Assembly (NCBI RefSeq): GCF_019218295.1
Contig: NZ_JAHUZF010000004.1
Span: forward strand, 434,001-498,000
Direction of reading: 5' to 3'
DNA length: 64,000 nucleotides
Source of the DNA: Maritimibacter sp. DP1N21-5
GTDB lineage: Bacteria; Pseudomonadota; Alphaproteobacteria; Rhodobacterales; Rhodobacteraceae
Part shown: positions 45,941 to 53,206 of the stretch, one piece after another
How the letters are laid out: every line of letters begins with the position of its first letter
Numbering within the stretch: position 1 is the first letter of the stretch
Notes under the pieces: generated by a model
The model's input: only the letters and a program-made list of their open reading frames with translations
What the model was told of the DNA's origin: nothing
Databases searched by the model: none
Program-made: the position numbers and the translations under genes

Positions 45941-46602
45941 TGGTCACTCCTTCCTGCGAGCGCTTCGAACGCTTCGCGATCTCCGTTGCAGCAGTAAAAT
46001 TCAGGCTTCACCGGGCCGGTAATGCGGGATCCGTGCGCGTTGGCCTGGTGCTGGTAGACCAGCGAAGCGGGGCCGATCTTCATGCCCGGGAAGCTGAAAT
46101 GAACCTTGGCCTGCTGGACAACGTAGGGGCTGCACCAAGTCGGCACATAGACGTGGTGCCGATACTCGCCAAAGCAGGGCTCGATGTCGGGGAACCGCGC
46201 TGTGACCACGCCTTTGAGCATGTCCAGAAACGCCTCACCGAACGCTTTGCAGGCTGCGTATTCCGCCATGCGTTGCATCCGGCAGACGTGGCAACAGTAG
46301 ATGTGTCCATGCTCGACGCCGACGATGCCGGTCACGGGAAGCCCCGCGTCCTCCATCTCATCCTCGTTGATCTGCATTCCGCAGCCGAGGCATTCAAATC
46401 GCCAACCTTCAGAGACCAGCAGCCACGCGGGAACGCCGGTCTCTTCAAAGCGATCGAGGTCTTTGCGGCGCTTCACTTCCATGCCGCCGATGTCGTCCAT
46501 GTTCAGGAGGTTCGCGCCGATCCGGCGGGCCTCTATGTTGGACTTTGCGAAGACGATCCCGCCGGTGAACTCGTCGGTTTCGAGGTAGGAATATGCGCCC
46601 AT
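45937..46602 (-). CDS. Cys-rich phage protein, probable zinc finger
   Basis: 221 residues from ATG 46602. CLGCG around residue 70 and CCHVCR about 35 residues later form a plausible four-Cys zinc site; YCCNGDRE near the end adds another pair. Function unknown. The start shares one base with the upstream stop. Confidence 0.62.
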   Translation of the reverse strand: MGAYSYLETDEFTGGIVFAKSNIEARRIGANLLNMDDIGGMEVKRRKDLDRFEETGVPAWLLVSEGWRFECLGCGMQINEDEMEDAGLPVTGIVGVEHGHIYCCHVCRMQRMAEYAACKAFGEAFLDMLKGVVTARFPDIEPCFGEYRHHVYVPTWCSPYVVQQAKVHFSFPGMKIGPASLVYQHQANAHGSRITGPVKPEFYCCNGDREAFEALAGRSDQ

Positions 46603-46871
46603 CACTCTTTGCCCATCTTTGTCTTGCGGTAGGCGTCTCGGGCGATTTCGAAAACGCCCGCTGCCTTGACCATCTTCTCGACCTTGTGCTTGGGCTCGCC
46701 GGCCGCCCAAGCGGACATGCAGGCCTCATAGAACCCATCTGCGGCCTCGATCATGGCTCGGGCGGCAATAAGCTCACGCGCGTGACCTCGAATGGTCGCG
46801 GCTGACCCCACGAAGGTTTCGCTATCCATCGCCGCGAGCTGGTCCAGATCGTTCGGGTTCACTTCAGCCAT
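46602..46871 (-). CDS. Small helical phage protein
   Basis: 89 residues from ATG 46871. Helical throughout (ARELIAARAMIEAADGFYEA, KVEKMVKAAGVFEIARDAY). No motif recognised. Confidence 0.6.
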   Translation of the reverse strand: MAEVNPNDLDQLAAMDSETFVGSAATIRGHARELIAARAMIEAADGFYEACMSAWAAGEPKHKVEKMVKAAGVFEIARDAYRKTKMGKE

Positions 46872-47124
46872 GGTTCGGACCTTTCTTGAGCCGGATAAAT
46901 TCGGCCATGTGCAGGGGGATGATCTCGTCCGGTTCGTCGGTGTCCTCGCGCACGATGACCGCCACATCGTAGAAGCCCATCGGCCCGGCCAGTTGCTTGA
47001 CCACGATGCGCGTTACCCCGTTGCGGCCCACTTTGCCGAAGGAATACTCCCCGATCTCGTTTTCCGGGCCGAACACCGCGTCGAGTTCCTGCCCTTGGTG
47101 GAGGTTTGAAAATCTCTCCACCAT
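46864..47124 (-). CDS. Small phage protein
   Basis: 86 residues from ATG 47124. Beta-rich with FGPENEIGEYSFGKVG and ending HMAEFIRLKKGPNHG. Function unknown. Shares one base with the upstream stop and overlaps the next gene by 8 nt. Confidence 0.58.
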   Translation of the reverse strand: MVERFSNLHQGQELDAVFGPENEIGEYSFGKVGRNGVTRIVVKQLAGPMGFYDVAVIVREDTDEPDEIIPLHMAEFIRLKKGPNHG

Positions 47125-47441
47125 CACATAGCCCCCGGCGGCAGGGGGACAGGGTGGCAGTCGCCCGTGACGGGATCGCCAAACTCTCCGTGGATGATAA
47201 GAAGCCGCAGCTTCCATAGTTCGCACTGGGCGCGGTTCATCTGCCCGTCAGGGAAGGCGTTGAATGTCCGGGTGTAGTAGTGGGTCACGTCGCGCTTGGA
47301 CGCCTGTGGGATCGAGACCTTGGCGATCAGCTCGTATTCGATAGCCGTTTCCTCGATCTTGTCCGCGACCTTGATTAGTTCGCCCGCGCTGGCCGGTGCG
47401 GCGAGGGCGAGTGCGGTCAGGAGGGTTAGGGTCAGTTTCAT
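47124..47441 (-). CDS. Small exported phage protein
   Basis: 105 residues from ATG 47441. A classical signal peptide (KLTLTLLTALALAAPASA) precedes an 85-residue mature part with AKVSIPQASKRDVTHYYTRT and two Cys, so it is probably periplasmic. Exported proteins are uncommon in early phage operons; prevention of superinfection is one possibility. Coupled to its neighbours. Confidence 0.65.
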   Translation of the reverse strand: MKLTLTLLTALALAAPASAGELIKVADKIEETAIEYELIAKVSIPQASKRDVTHYYTRTFNAFPDGQMNRAQCELWKLRLLIIHGEFGDPVTGDCHPVPLPPGAM

Positions 47442-48067
47442 GCGTTGCTCCTCTTGGCGTTCCGTGCCGCCTCGATGGCGGCGTTGATGTCGTATCGGTC
47501 GTTTTCGGGTGTGATCCGCGCGAGCGCCTTCCAGGCGGCTTCGGCGACGGCCAGCGGGCAATCCTGCGCAACGCCCAGAACCTCCCACCACATGCGCGGC
47601 GGGGTTGTGACGATCGGGCTCATGTCTCCGGGCGGCGGGAGCGCGGTGAACCCGGCGAACGCGCGCTTCAGCATCGTGCCGCCGCCGTGGCGCTGCATCT
47701 GGCGCATCCCCGAGATCGCGAGCGTCAGGGACCTGATGTTGTCGGGCACGCGCTGGTAAGCGTCCTGCGCCATGACCATGGCCTCACCGTCGAGGGTGAA
47801 ATACACGGCGATTCCCGGATCATCGGGCGCACGGCGACCGGAATAGGGCTCGCCGTCGAGGCGAATCTCCACATTCGTGGATAGAACCACGTTGCGCGCG
47901 CCGAGCATTTCAAGCTCCTTGGCGAGCGCGATGCGCGTGTCGTTGATCGTCGTGGCCTTGTAGCCGCCCTTCCAGTCGCCGCGCTGAAACTTGTGTCCGT
48001 TGTCGCGATACAGCGGGTTCGTGCGTGGCCACCCATCCGGCCATTGCAGGGGGTAGGCTTGCGTCAT
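47438..48067 (-). CDS. Phage protein with degenerate J-domain-like C-terminus
   Basis: 209 residues. N-terminus PLQWPDGWPRT is common among phage proteins of this type. The last 60 residues (MWWEVLGVAQDCPLAVAEAA, later DINAAIEAARNA) have the spacing of a DnaJ J-domain, but the HPD motif is replaced, so DnaK stimulation is doubtful. The role may be in replication complex handling. Confidence 0.65.
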   Translation of the reverse strand: MTQAYPLQWPDGWPRTNPLYRDNGHKFQRGDWKGGYKATTINDTRIALAKELEMLGARNVVLSTNVEIRLDGEPYSGRRAPDDPGIAVYFTLDGEAMVMAQDAYQRVPDNIRSLTLAISGMRQMQRHGGGTMLKRAFAGFTALPPPGDMSPIVTTPPRMWWEVLGVAQDCPLAVAEAAWKALARITPENDRYDINAAIEAARNAKRSNA

Positions 48068-48399
48068 GCCTTCGCCCCATCCGGCGCGCGTGTCGGCTCA
48101 ACCGGCCCGGAGATCTGCATGGAGGACGGGTTCGCCGCGAGCGCGATCAGATCGTTCAGCGCCTTGGACCTCGGTTTCTGGATCCGCCAGCGGATCACCT
48201 TGCCGATTGCAGGGAGTTGACCGCCGGAGAAAGCGATCCTCGCGATTTCGCTGGCTCCGGGCCATTTCGCGACAACCCTGATCGGGCCGGTGATGTGAAC
48301 GATCTGCAATTCAACGATCACCCCGGCCTTGAGCGCGGACGGAATCCCCTTGTGATCGTGCAGGACCCACGGCCCCCAAGCGATTTCATTGGTCATCAT
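48064..48399 (-). CDS. Phage protein of unknown function
   Basis: 111 residues from ATG 48399 (ATG 48396 also possible). Beta-rich start (GPWVLHDHKGIPSALKAG), typical of small phage proteins that carry an SH3-like barrel; RVVAKWPGASEI follows. Function unknown. Confidence 0.6.
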   Translation of the reverse strand: MMTNEIAWGPWVLHDHKGIPSALKAGVIVELQIVHITGPIRVVAKWPGASEIARIAFSGGQLPAIGKVIRWRIQKPRSKALNDLIALAANPSSMQISGPVEPTRAPDGAKA

Positions 48400-48614
48400 T
48401 GGCCTCCATTGCCTTTCTCGAAAAGATCGCCTTGAGCGGCGCAATCCCGGGCGATGTCTTTCATGATCGCCAATTCGCGATCAGCTTCCGCCTGCGTCAT
48501 GCGCCCATCCTGAACCCGTCTCGGATAGACCCGCCTGCGCATTATGATTTCCCGCTCGATGGCGGCGAGCTTCTGTTCCCGGCTGAACGTCTGATTGGTC
48601 ATCTGGTCTCTCAC
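48396..48614 (-). CDS. Small conserved phage protein
   Basis: 72 residues (GTG 48614, GTGA overlap; or ATG 48602). Contains EREIIMRRRVYPRRVQDGRM and QAEADRELAIMKDIARD, a helical pattern I know from many alphaproteobacterial phages, function unknown. Confidence 0.65.
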   Translation of the reverse strand: MRDQMTNQTFSREQKLAAIEREIIMRRRVYPRRVQDGRMTQAEADRELAIMKDIARDCAAQGDLFEKGNGGQ

Positions 48615-48790
48615 TCGTGCATCTTCGCCAGCTCACGCGCCCGCTCGATGGGGTCGTCCGTGGCGATGGCCTTGCGGTGTGTCTGAAGCGCGGCGTCGAG
48701 CGTGCGGAACACCGGCGCATAGGTCGGGTCCACCAGCATCAGTTCGGCGACCGCGCGGGTCGCGGCTTCGAGGCGGGTGATCTCGATCAC
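48611..48790 (-). CDS. Small helical phage protein
   Basis: 59 residues starting with GTG 48790, which overlaps the upstream stop as GTGA. Contains EAATRAVAELMLVDPTY. Function unknown. Confidence 0.55.
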   Translation of the reverse strand: MIEITRLEAATRAVAELMLVDPTYAPVFRTLDAALQTHRKAIATDDPIERARELAKMHE

Positions 48791-49482
48791 AGAAGCGCCC
48801 CCTGTCCTCGTGGGCCCGGCGATTGACCGGTGCGCGTGTCCAGAACCTCCTTGCGCCAAACGCGGGATCGAAGCTCCCTGATCATTTCGGCGTGGATCAT
48901 CGGCGCGGGCATCTGGTTCACGATGGCCTCGGTCAGCGCATGAACCAGGGCTTTTCCGGTCGTCTGAACGTTGTTGCGCCGCGCGACCTCGTAGAGTTCA
49001 TCGCGCCAGAGCGTGCCGCACATGCTGAACGGGCAGAGCAACGGGATCGCACCCGCTTCGTCTGGCTCATAGCGGCTGTCGTCTCGAACGCAATTTCGCT
49101 TGGACCCATTCTGCGTTTTCACCTCGGGGCCGAGCTTCCTTGCCGTGTTCATGGGGCGCACCGCGCCATCAAAGACTTCGAGGCGGCCCCATCCTCTCGG
49201 GCGCTGGTCAAAGCAGCGCTCACGCAGTTGTTCGCAGGGAAGAACCCACATGCGACGGGCGACACGCCCATAGACGAAACCTTGGAGTTCGAGCCGGGAC
49301 GGGCTGTCGCCTGCGCCTTTGACCTCGACGCCCACGATCTCCTGCGCAGTGATCGCAGCAATGTCGATGCGCGCGCCGCCCCAATCAGCGACGGACAATT
49401 CCCTGACGATGATGCTCTCGGGATAGGTTGCCGCGAGCCAGGTAGACGCCAAGTCCGTGAGTTCGGATGCCTTCTCGATCAA
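48787..49482 (-). CDS. PD-(D/E)XK nuclease-like phage protein
   Basis: 231 residues from TTG 49482, preceded by GGGGAGAAGAGA and overlapping the upstream stop as TTGA. The core shows ARIDIAAI, then GVEVKG (the E-x-K) and SRLELQGFVYGRVARRMWVL, as in MmcB-like and related PD-(D/E)XK enzymes. Two Cys pairs appear later (PLLCPFSMCGT). It could act with RecT or in DNA repair; the catalytic set looks intact. Confidence 0.65.
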   Translation of the reverse strand: MIEKASELTDLASTWLAATYPESIIVRELSVADWGGARIDIAAITAQEIVGVEVKGAGDSPSRLELQGFVYGRVARRMWVLPCEQLRERCFDQRPRGWGRLEVFDGAVRPMNTARKLGPEVKTQNGSKRNCVRDDSRYEPDEAGAIPLLCPFSMCGTLWRDELYEVARRNNVQTTGKALVHALTEAIVNQMPAPMIHAEMIRELRSRVWRKEVLDTRTGQSPGPRGQGALL

Positions 49483-49664
49483 ATCTCTTCTCCCCAATAC
49501 CGGAGCGTGCGAACCGCGCTTTCCCACTTGCTGGACAGGGGCGGATTGTGTTTGTCGGCGAGCCACGCGCGCGCGTTCGGGATGATTTCGTTTTCCAGCC
49601 TGTCGCGTTCTTCCGGGGTCAGCTTCGACCGGTCCCCTCTCGGTTGGGGTAATTCCTTCTTCAT
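49479..49664 (-). CDS. Small phage protein
   Basis: 61 residues with KLTPEERDRLENEIIPNARA and SSKWESAVRTLRYWGEEI. Function unknown. Overlaps both neighbours by 4 nt. Confidence 0.58.
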   Translation of the reverse strand: MKKELPQPRGDRSKLTPEERDRLENEIIPNARAWLADKHNPPLSSKWESAVRTLRYWGEEI

Positions 49665-50071
49665 GGCCCCCTCCGTTCGGTCTGGCCGGTCAGCTTCTTC
49701 TTGAGGGTGTCGCCACGCCCGCCCGGAAGGGCACGGCTCGCGATCTTGCGCCGGGGCTTTGCCTCCGTGATCGGCTGGCCCTTGGCGGCCATGCGCTCGG
49801 CGTGTTCAGCCATCTTCTTGGCGAGGCGCTTGGCTCGGGCGATGTCTTTGCGGTCCAGCGGGGTCTTCACCTCGACGTGACAGTGATCATGGGTCGCGGT
49901 CATGTTGTCCCACGTGTCCGCGCCACCGAGCGCGAGCGGGATCACGTGGTCGACATGAACCTTGTCGCCGCGCGCCAGGTTGATCACCTGACCGCAGATC
50001 GGACAGATGTTCTTTTGCCGGTGCAGGAGCCCGCGCATTTGAAGCGGAGATATGGACCGGCGGTCGTTCAT
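49661..50071 (-). CDS. HNH endonuclease
   Basis: 136 residues from ATG 50071. HNH core: CPICGQ zinc pair, HVDHVIPLALGG with the catalytic His, then DNMTATHDHCHVE with the Asn and final His. A basic C-terminus (RRKIASRALPGGRGDTLKKK) would hold DNA. Located inside the early operon rather than beside terminase, so a role in recombination or host DNA cutting is more likely than packaging. Confidence 0.85.
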   Translation of the reverse strand: MNDRRSISPLQMRGLLHRQKNICPICGQVINLARGDKVHVDHVIPLALGGADTWDNMTATHDHCHVEVKTPLDRKDIARAKRLAKKMAEHAERMAAKGQPITEAKPRRKIASRALPGGRGDTLKKKLTGQTERRGP

Positions 50072-50346
50072 CGGGGGATGCCCCACCGCTTCATGCGGAT
50101 CGCGAGGTGTTCAAACTCGCGCCCACTCTCGCTGGACACGGGCGCGGTCGCACGTTGCGCGAGCAGGCAGTATCCGCGCTCCATGAACCGCCATGCGTCC
50201 TTGAAGATTTGCGGCCGGCCAACGTGGCCGGCGGGCGCGCGCATGTAGACCACGCAGTCGCCGGGTTCCGCGTCCCGGAGCGTGCGCAGGAGCGCATCGG
50301 CCAGGGTCTCGCCTTCGCGGCGTATCATTTCAATTGTCTTGGGCAT
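50068..50346 (-). CDS. Phage protein of unknown function
   Basis: 92 residues with GDCVVYMRAPAGHVGRPQIF and FMERGYCLLAQR. Unknown function. Overlaps the upstream winged-helix gene by 17 nt. Confidence 0.55.
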   Translation of the reverse strand: MPKTIEMIRREGETLADALLRTLRDAEPGDCVVYMRAPAGHVGRPQIFKDAWRFMERGYCLLAQRATAPVSSESGREFEHLAIRMKRWGIPR

Positions 50347-50641
50347 TTGTGCCTTCCGTGAGTTCCCAGAGGATGCAGGACCGCCCCATATCGGTGCGCC
50401 CGCGTTTCTTGCTGTCCCGGACCTTTCCGGCGTTGCGCAGTTCTGAAATCCGCGGCTTCACGCTCGCGGGGTGTTCGCCCATGCTCCGGGCGATGCCCTC
50501 GGCGCTGCGCGGGATCGCGCTCGCGGCCAGCACATCGAGGACACGGGCGCGCAACGTCTCGGCTGAGGTCTTCGCCGATTGCGCCGCCGCCTCGCTGGTG
50601 TCGGTGTGCCGGTATCCGATGCCGTCCTTGGTGTAGGGCAT
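50330..50641 (-). CDS. Winged-helix DNA-binding phage protein
   Basis: 103 residues. RARVLDVLAASAIPRSAEGI and HPASVKPRISELRNAGKV form a winged HTH, with a basic segment KKRGRTDMGRSC. Such proteins assist phage replication or transcription. Function inferred only from fold. Confidence 0.7.
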   Translation of the reverse strand: MPYTKDGIGYRHTDTSEAAAQSAKTSAETLRARVLDVLAASAIPRSAEGIARSMGEHPASVKPRISELRNAGKVRDSKKRGRTDMGRSCILWELTEGTNAQDN

Positions 50642-50650
50642 GGTCGGGCC

Positions 50651-51811
50651 TCACACGCGCATCGGCATCTGGATCCACATCGCGAGCGGGTCCTCGCCGC
50701 GCGCGATCATGGGGCTTTCCGCGCTGTCACCGGTCATGGTGACGGTCGGCTCCGCGTCGATGAGGTCCTTGATGTAGCGGAGATTGAAGCCGATGCTCTT
50801 GTTGACCTTGAACCCGTCCTCGCACCGCGCCTGCACCGGCGCTGAAATCTCGTCCTCCGCTCCCAGACCCTTCACCGTCATCCGTGCGGTTTCGATATCG
50901 AACCGGCAGACCACAGTCCGCTCGGAAATTAGCGCGGTCGCGATCTTGTGGAATCGCCCGAAGCCAAGACGGTTGAGCGTGATGTGCCCGGCGCACCCGG
51001 CTTCGGGCGCCTTGTCCGGGACCACACGCATGTAGTTCGGGTATGTCCCGTCTATGAGCTTGGTGCGCAGGGTCGTGTTGCCGATCACGAACTCCGCATG
51101 AAACTTCCCAAACCGGGCCTCGACGGGCTCGTTTCCGTCACCGCGCCCGAGCGCGAGCTTGAGCGTTTCGACGGTGGGCGTCGGCACGATGATGCTCTCG
51201 TCCCCGAATGAGCCGTTCGGCGTGGTCTCGGTGTCCATGATCGCCATGCGATGACCGTCGGTCGCGACCACGCGCACGGTCGTGGCATCGGGCTTGGTCG
51301 TGATGTGCAGCCCGTGCAGGTAGTATCGGTTCGGCTCTTGGCTCGCGCAGAACAGGGACTTGGTGATGATGCGCTTCCACTCGGACGGGGCGAGCGTCAC
51401 CCCGGCGGCGAGCAAGCGCCATCCGTCCATGTCGATCGACGGATTGACGATCGGGAAGTCATCGACAGGCATGTGCGAACGCACGGTCAAAGTCATGGCG
51501 TCGGCGGTGATCTTCAGAACCTCGAGGTTGCTGTCGATCTCGATGCTGATGATTTCGCCCGCGCCGGAATGAGCCCCTTTCAGGAGCTTGAGCGGGATCA
51601 GGAACGGCGGCACATCCCCGTCGCGTTCGACATCCACCCGGCAGATGATCTGCCGTTCGAGGTCCGTTCCTTCCAGAGCGACCTGGTTCTTGCCGAAGGG
51701 GCTGACCTTGACCATGCCGAGGACCGGGATCGTGAGGCGCCGGTCGATCACGTTGTTCAGAAGCGCGAGGGGGCGGGTCAGACTTGACCTGGTAAGTGTG
51801 ATCCTCGCCAT
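50651..51811 (-). CDS. Phage-encoded DNA polymerase III beta-clamp homologue
   Basis: 386 residues from ATG 51811; GTG 51817 overlaps the upstream stop and may be used instead. Sliding-clamp features: RPLALLNNVIDRRLTIPVLG at the start, VVATDGHRMAIMD in the middle, NLRYIKDLIDAE, and DPLAMWIQMPMRV at the C-terminus, which matches the DnaN ending. A phage clamp would recruit host polymerase or other partners. It lies next to the GapR-like gene. Confidence 0.85.
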   Translation of the reverse strand: MARITLTRSSLTRPLALLNNVIDRRLTIPVLGMVKVSPFGKNQVALEGTDLERQIICRVDVERDGDVPPFLIPLKLLKGAHSGAGEIISIEIDSNLEVLKITADAMTLTVRSHMPVDDFPIVNPSIDMDGWRLLAAGVTLAPSEWKRIITKSLFCASQEPNRYYLHGLHITTKPDATTVRVVATDGHRMAIMDTETTPNGSFGDESIIVPTPTVETLKLALGRGDGNEPVEARFGKFHAEFVIGNTTLRTKLIDGTYPNYMRVVPDKAPEAGCAGHITLNRLGFGRFHKIATALISERTVVCRFDIETARMTVKGLGAEDEISAPVQARCEDGFKVNKSIGFNLRYIKDLIDAEPTVTMTGDSAESPMIARGEDPLAMWIQMPMRV

Positions 51812-51813
51812 GA

Positions 51814-52071
51814 TCACATACCCAGAGCTTCGCGATACATTTCGAGGATCGCCTCTTCCTCGGCGATGTCGTCGCTGCTGCGCTTGCGCAGGGCGATGAT
51901 CTTGCGCATGACCTTGGTGTCGTAACCGCGCGCCTTGGCCTCGGCCATGACCTCCTTCTGTTGCTCGGCGATGTCGTTCTTCTCCATTTCGAGGCGCTCG
52001 AAACGCTCGATGAACTGGCGCAGCTCGTCGGCGGTCACGCGGTAGCTGGTCGCGGTGTGATCTTCGTTCAT
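51814..52071 (-). CDS. GapR/DUF2312 family nucleoid protein, phage-borne
   Basis: 85 residues from ATG 52071. The DUF2312 signature is complete: ELRQFIERFERLEMEK, AEAKARGYDTKVMRKII and DDIAEEEAILEMYREALG. Chromosomal GapR of Caulobacter binds overtwisted AT-rich DNA ahead of replication forks. A phage copy beside a clamp gene suggests a replication role. Confidence 0.88.
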   Translation of the reverse strand: MNEDHTATSYRVTADELRQFIERFERLEMEKNDIAEQQKEVMAEAKARGYDTKVMRKIIALRKRSSDDIAEEEAILEMYREALGM

Positions 52072-52082
52072 GCTTGGTCTCC

Positions 52083-52895
52083 TCAGTGCTGAATGAAGCC
52101 GATGGGCGCGGACGTGCGCCAACACAGGGCGCAGCTTCCGCAATGTTTGGTCTCGTCGGGATCGTCGCCGTTTCCGGCGCGCTGTTCCGGGCAGACGATG
52201 ATGTCGCCGATGCGCTTGGCGTCGGTCGGAAAGGGGATGGTCACGGTGCCCCACTCGCCGCTGACGCCGGAATGTCTGATCGAGAACCGGCGCCCGAGCG
52301 CTTCGCGGACACGGACGATTCCGCGACCGATCTCGGTGTCGGGCTTGTGGGCGGTGAAGCCGAACACCCAGAGGTTTTCGTGCTTGTCCAGCAGGTCCAC
52401 CCAGAACCGCAGGTAGTCGAAACTGTAGAAGTCGCCGAGGACGTGGAGCCGGATGAGAACGTGATCATAGGTGGCGCAGGCCGCCTCGATCTCGCGCGTG
52501 ATCTGCCCGAACATCGCGAAGTTCGGCGACCAACGCCGGGTCAGGTGCAGGTTATTCCCGTAGCAGGTGCGCCAATGAGCGCAGGCACGGGGGCAGGTCG
52601 CGCGTTCTTCGAGCGCGAAGGTCAGGATTTTCGCGCCCTTGATCTCACCCCGCAGAACGGCGCCGCCGATCTTGGAACTGTTGCGCCCATCCTTGAGGAT
52701 GGTTTCGGTCTCGCCGGGAGCCCACGTCCGAACGGTCTTCGGGTGCAAGGTCCCGGTCGCGTCTTTCGCCGCGAGGACGCGCGAGTTTCCATCGGCGACG
52801 GTGCCGATCTTGAACCGCCGGAAGTCGTGGAGAGCTTTGAGTTTGCCCTCACGCGCCTTCCGACGCTTCATTTCTGCGGGGTTGAGACGGGCCAT
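52083..52895 (-). CDS. Gp88-like Cys-rich phage protein
   Basis: 270 residues. Cys clusters CPRACAHWRTCYG, CPEQ and HCGSCALC, plus RLHVLGDFYSFDYLRFW, match the Gp88-like (mycobacteriophage) family that probably binds an Fe-S cluster or zinc. The biochemical role is unknown. Shares one base with the upstream gene. Confidence 0.75.
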   Translation of the reverse strand: MARLNPAEMKRRKAREGKLKALHDFRRFKIGTVADGNSRVLAAKDATGTLHPKTVRTWAPGETETILKDGRNSSKIGGAVLRGEIKGAKILTFALEERATCPRACAHWRTCYGNNLHLTRRWSPNFAMFGQITREIEAACATYDHVLIRLHVLGDFYSFDYLRFWVDLLDKHENLWVFGFTAHKPDTEIGRGIVRVREALGRRFSIRHSGVSGEWGTVTIPFPTDAKRIGDIIVCPEQRAGNGDDPDETKHCGSCALCWRTSAPIGFIQH

Positions 52896-53206
52896 CAGAA
52901 CGGCGCGCGCGCTTTCGCGGAAAGGGCGTCGAACATGGCCTCATTGCCGTGGTCGAATACGAGACGCGCCCGGCAGACACGCACGACATGAGCCATGCCC
53001 GAGAACCGGTTCATGATCATCCGCGTGGAATGATCGTCCATCTGGTCGCGCTCAAGCTCGAGGATCGTGGGGCCGTGGAGCTTCCATTCCACGATCACGC
53101 AGTAGAGCCCGCTATCCGGCTCCCGTGCAGACATGGCCTCGCCATCGGTGCAGGAACTCATGACGCCGACTTCGGCGAAATCGTTCTCGTCGTCAGTGCG
53201 CTTCAT
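52895..53206 (-). CDS. Phage protein of unknown function
   Basis: 103 residues, acidic start, GLYCVIVEWKLHGPTILELE. No family. Overlaps the recT stop side by 4 nt. Confidence 0.55.
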   Translation of the reverse strand: MKRTDDENDFAEVGVMSSCTDGEAMSAREPDSGLYCVIVEWKLHGPTILELERDQMDDHSTRMIMNRFSGMAHVVRVCRARLVFDHGNEAMFDALSAKARAPF

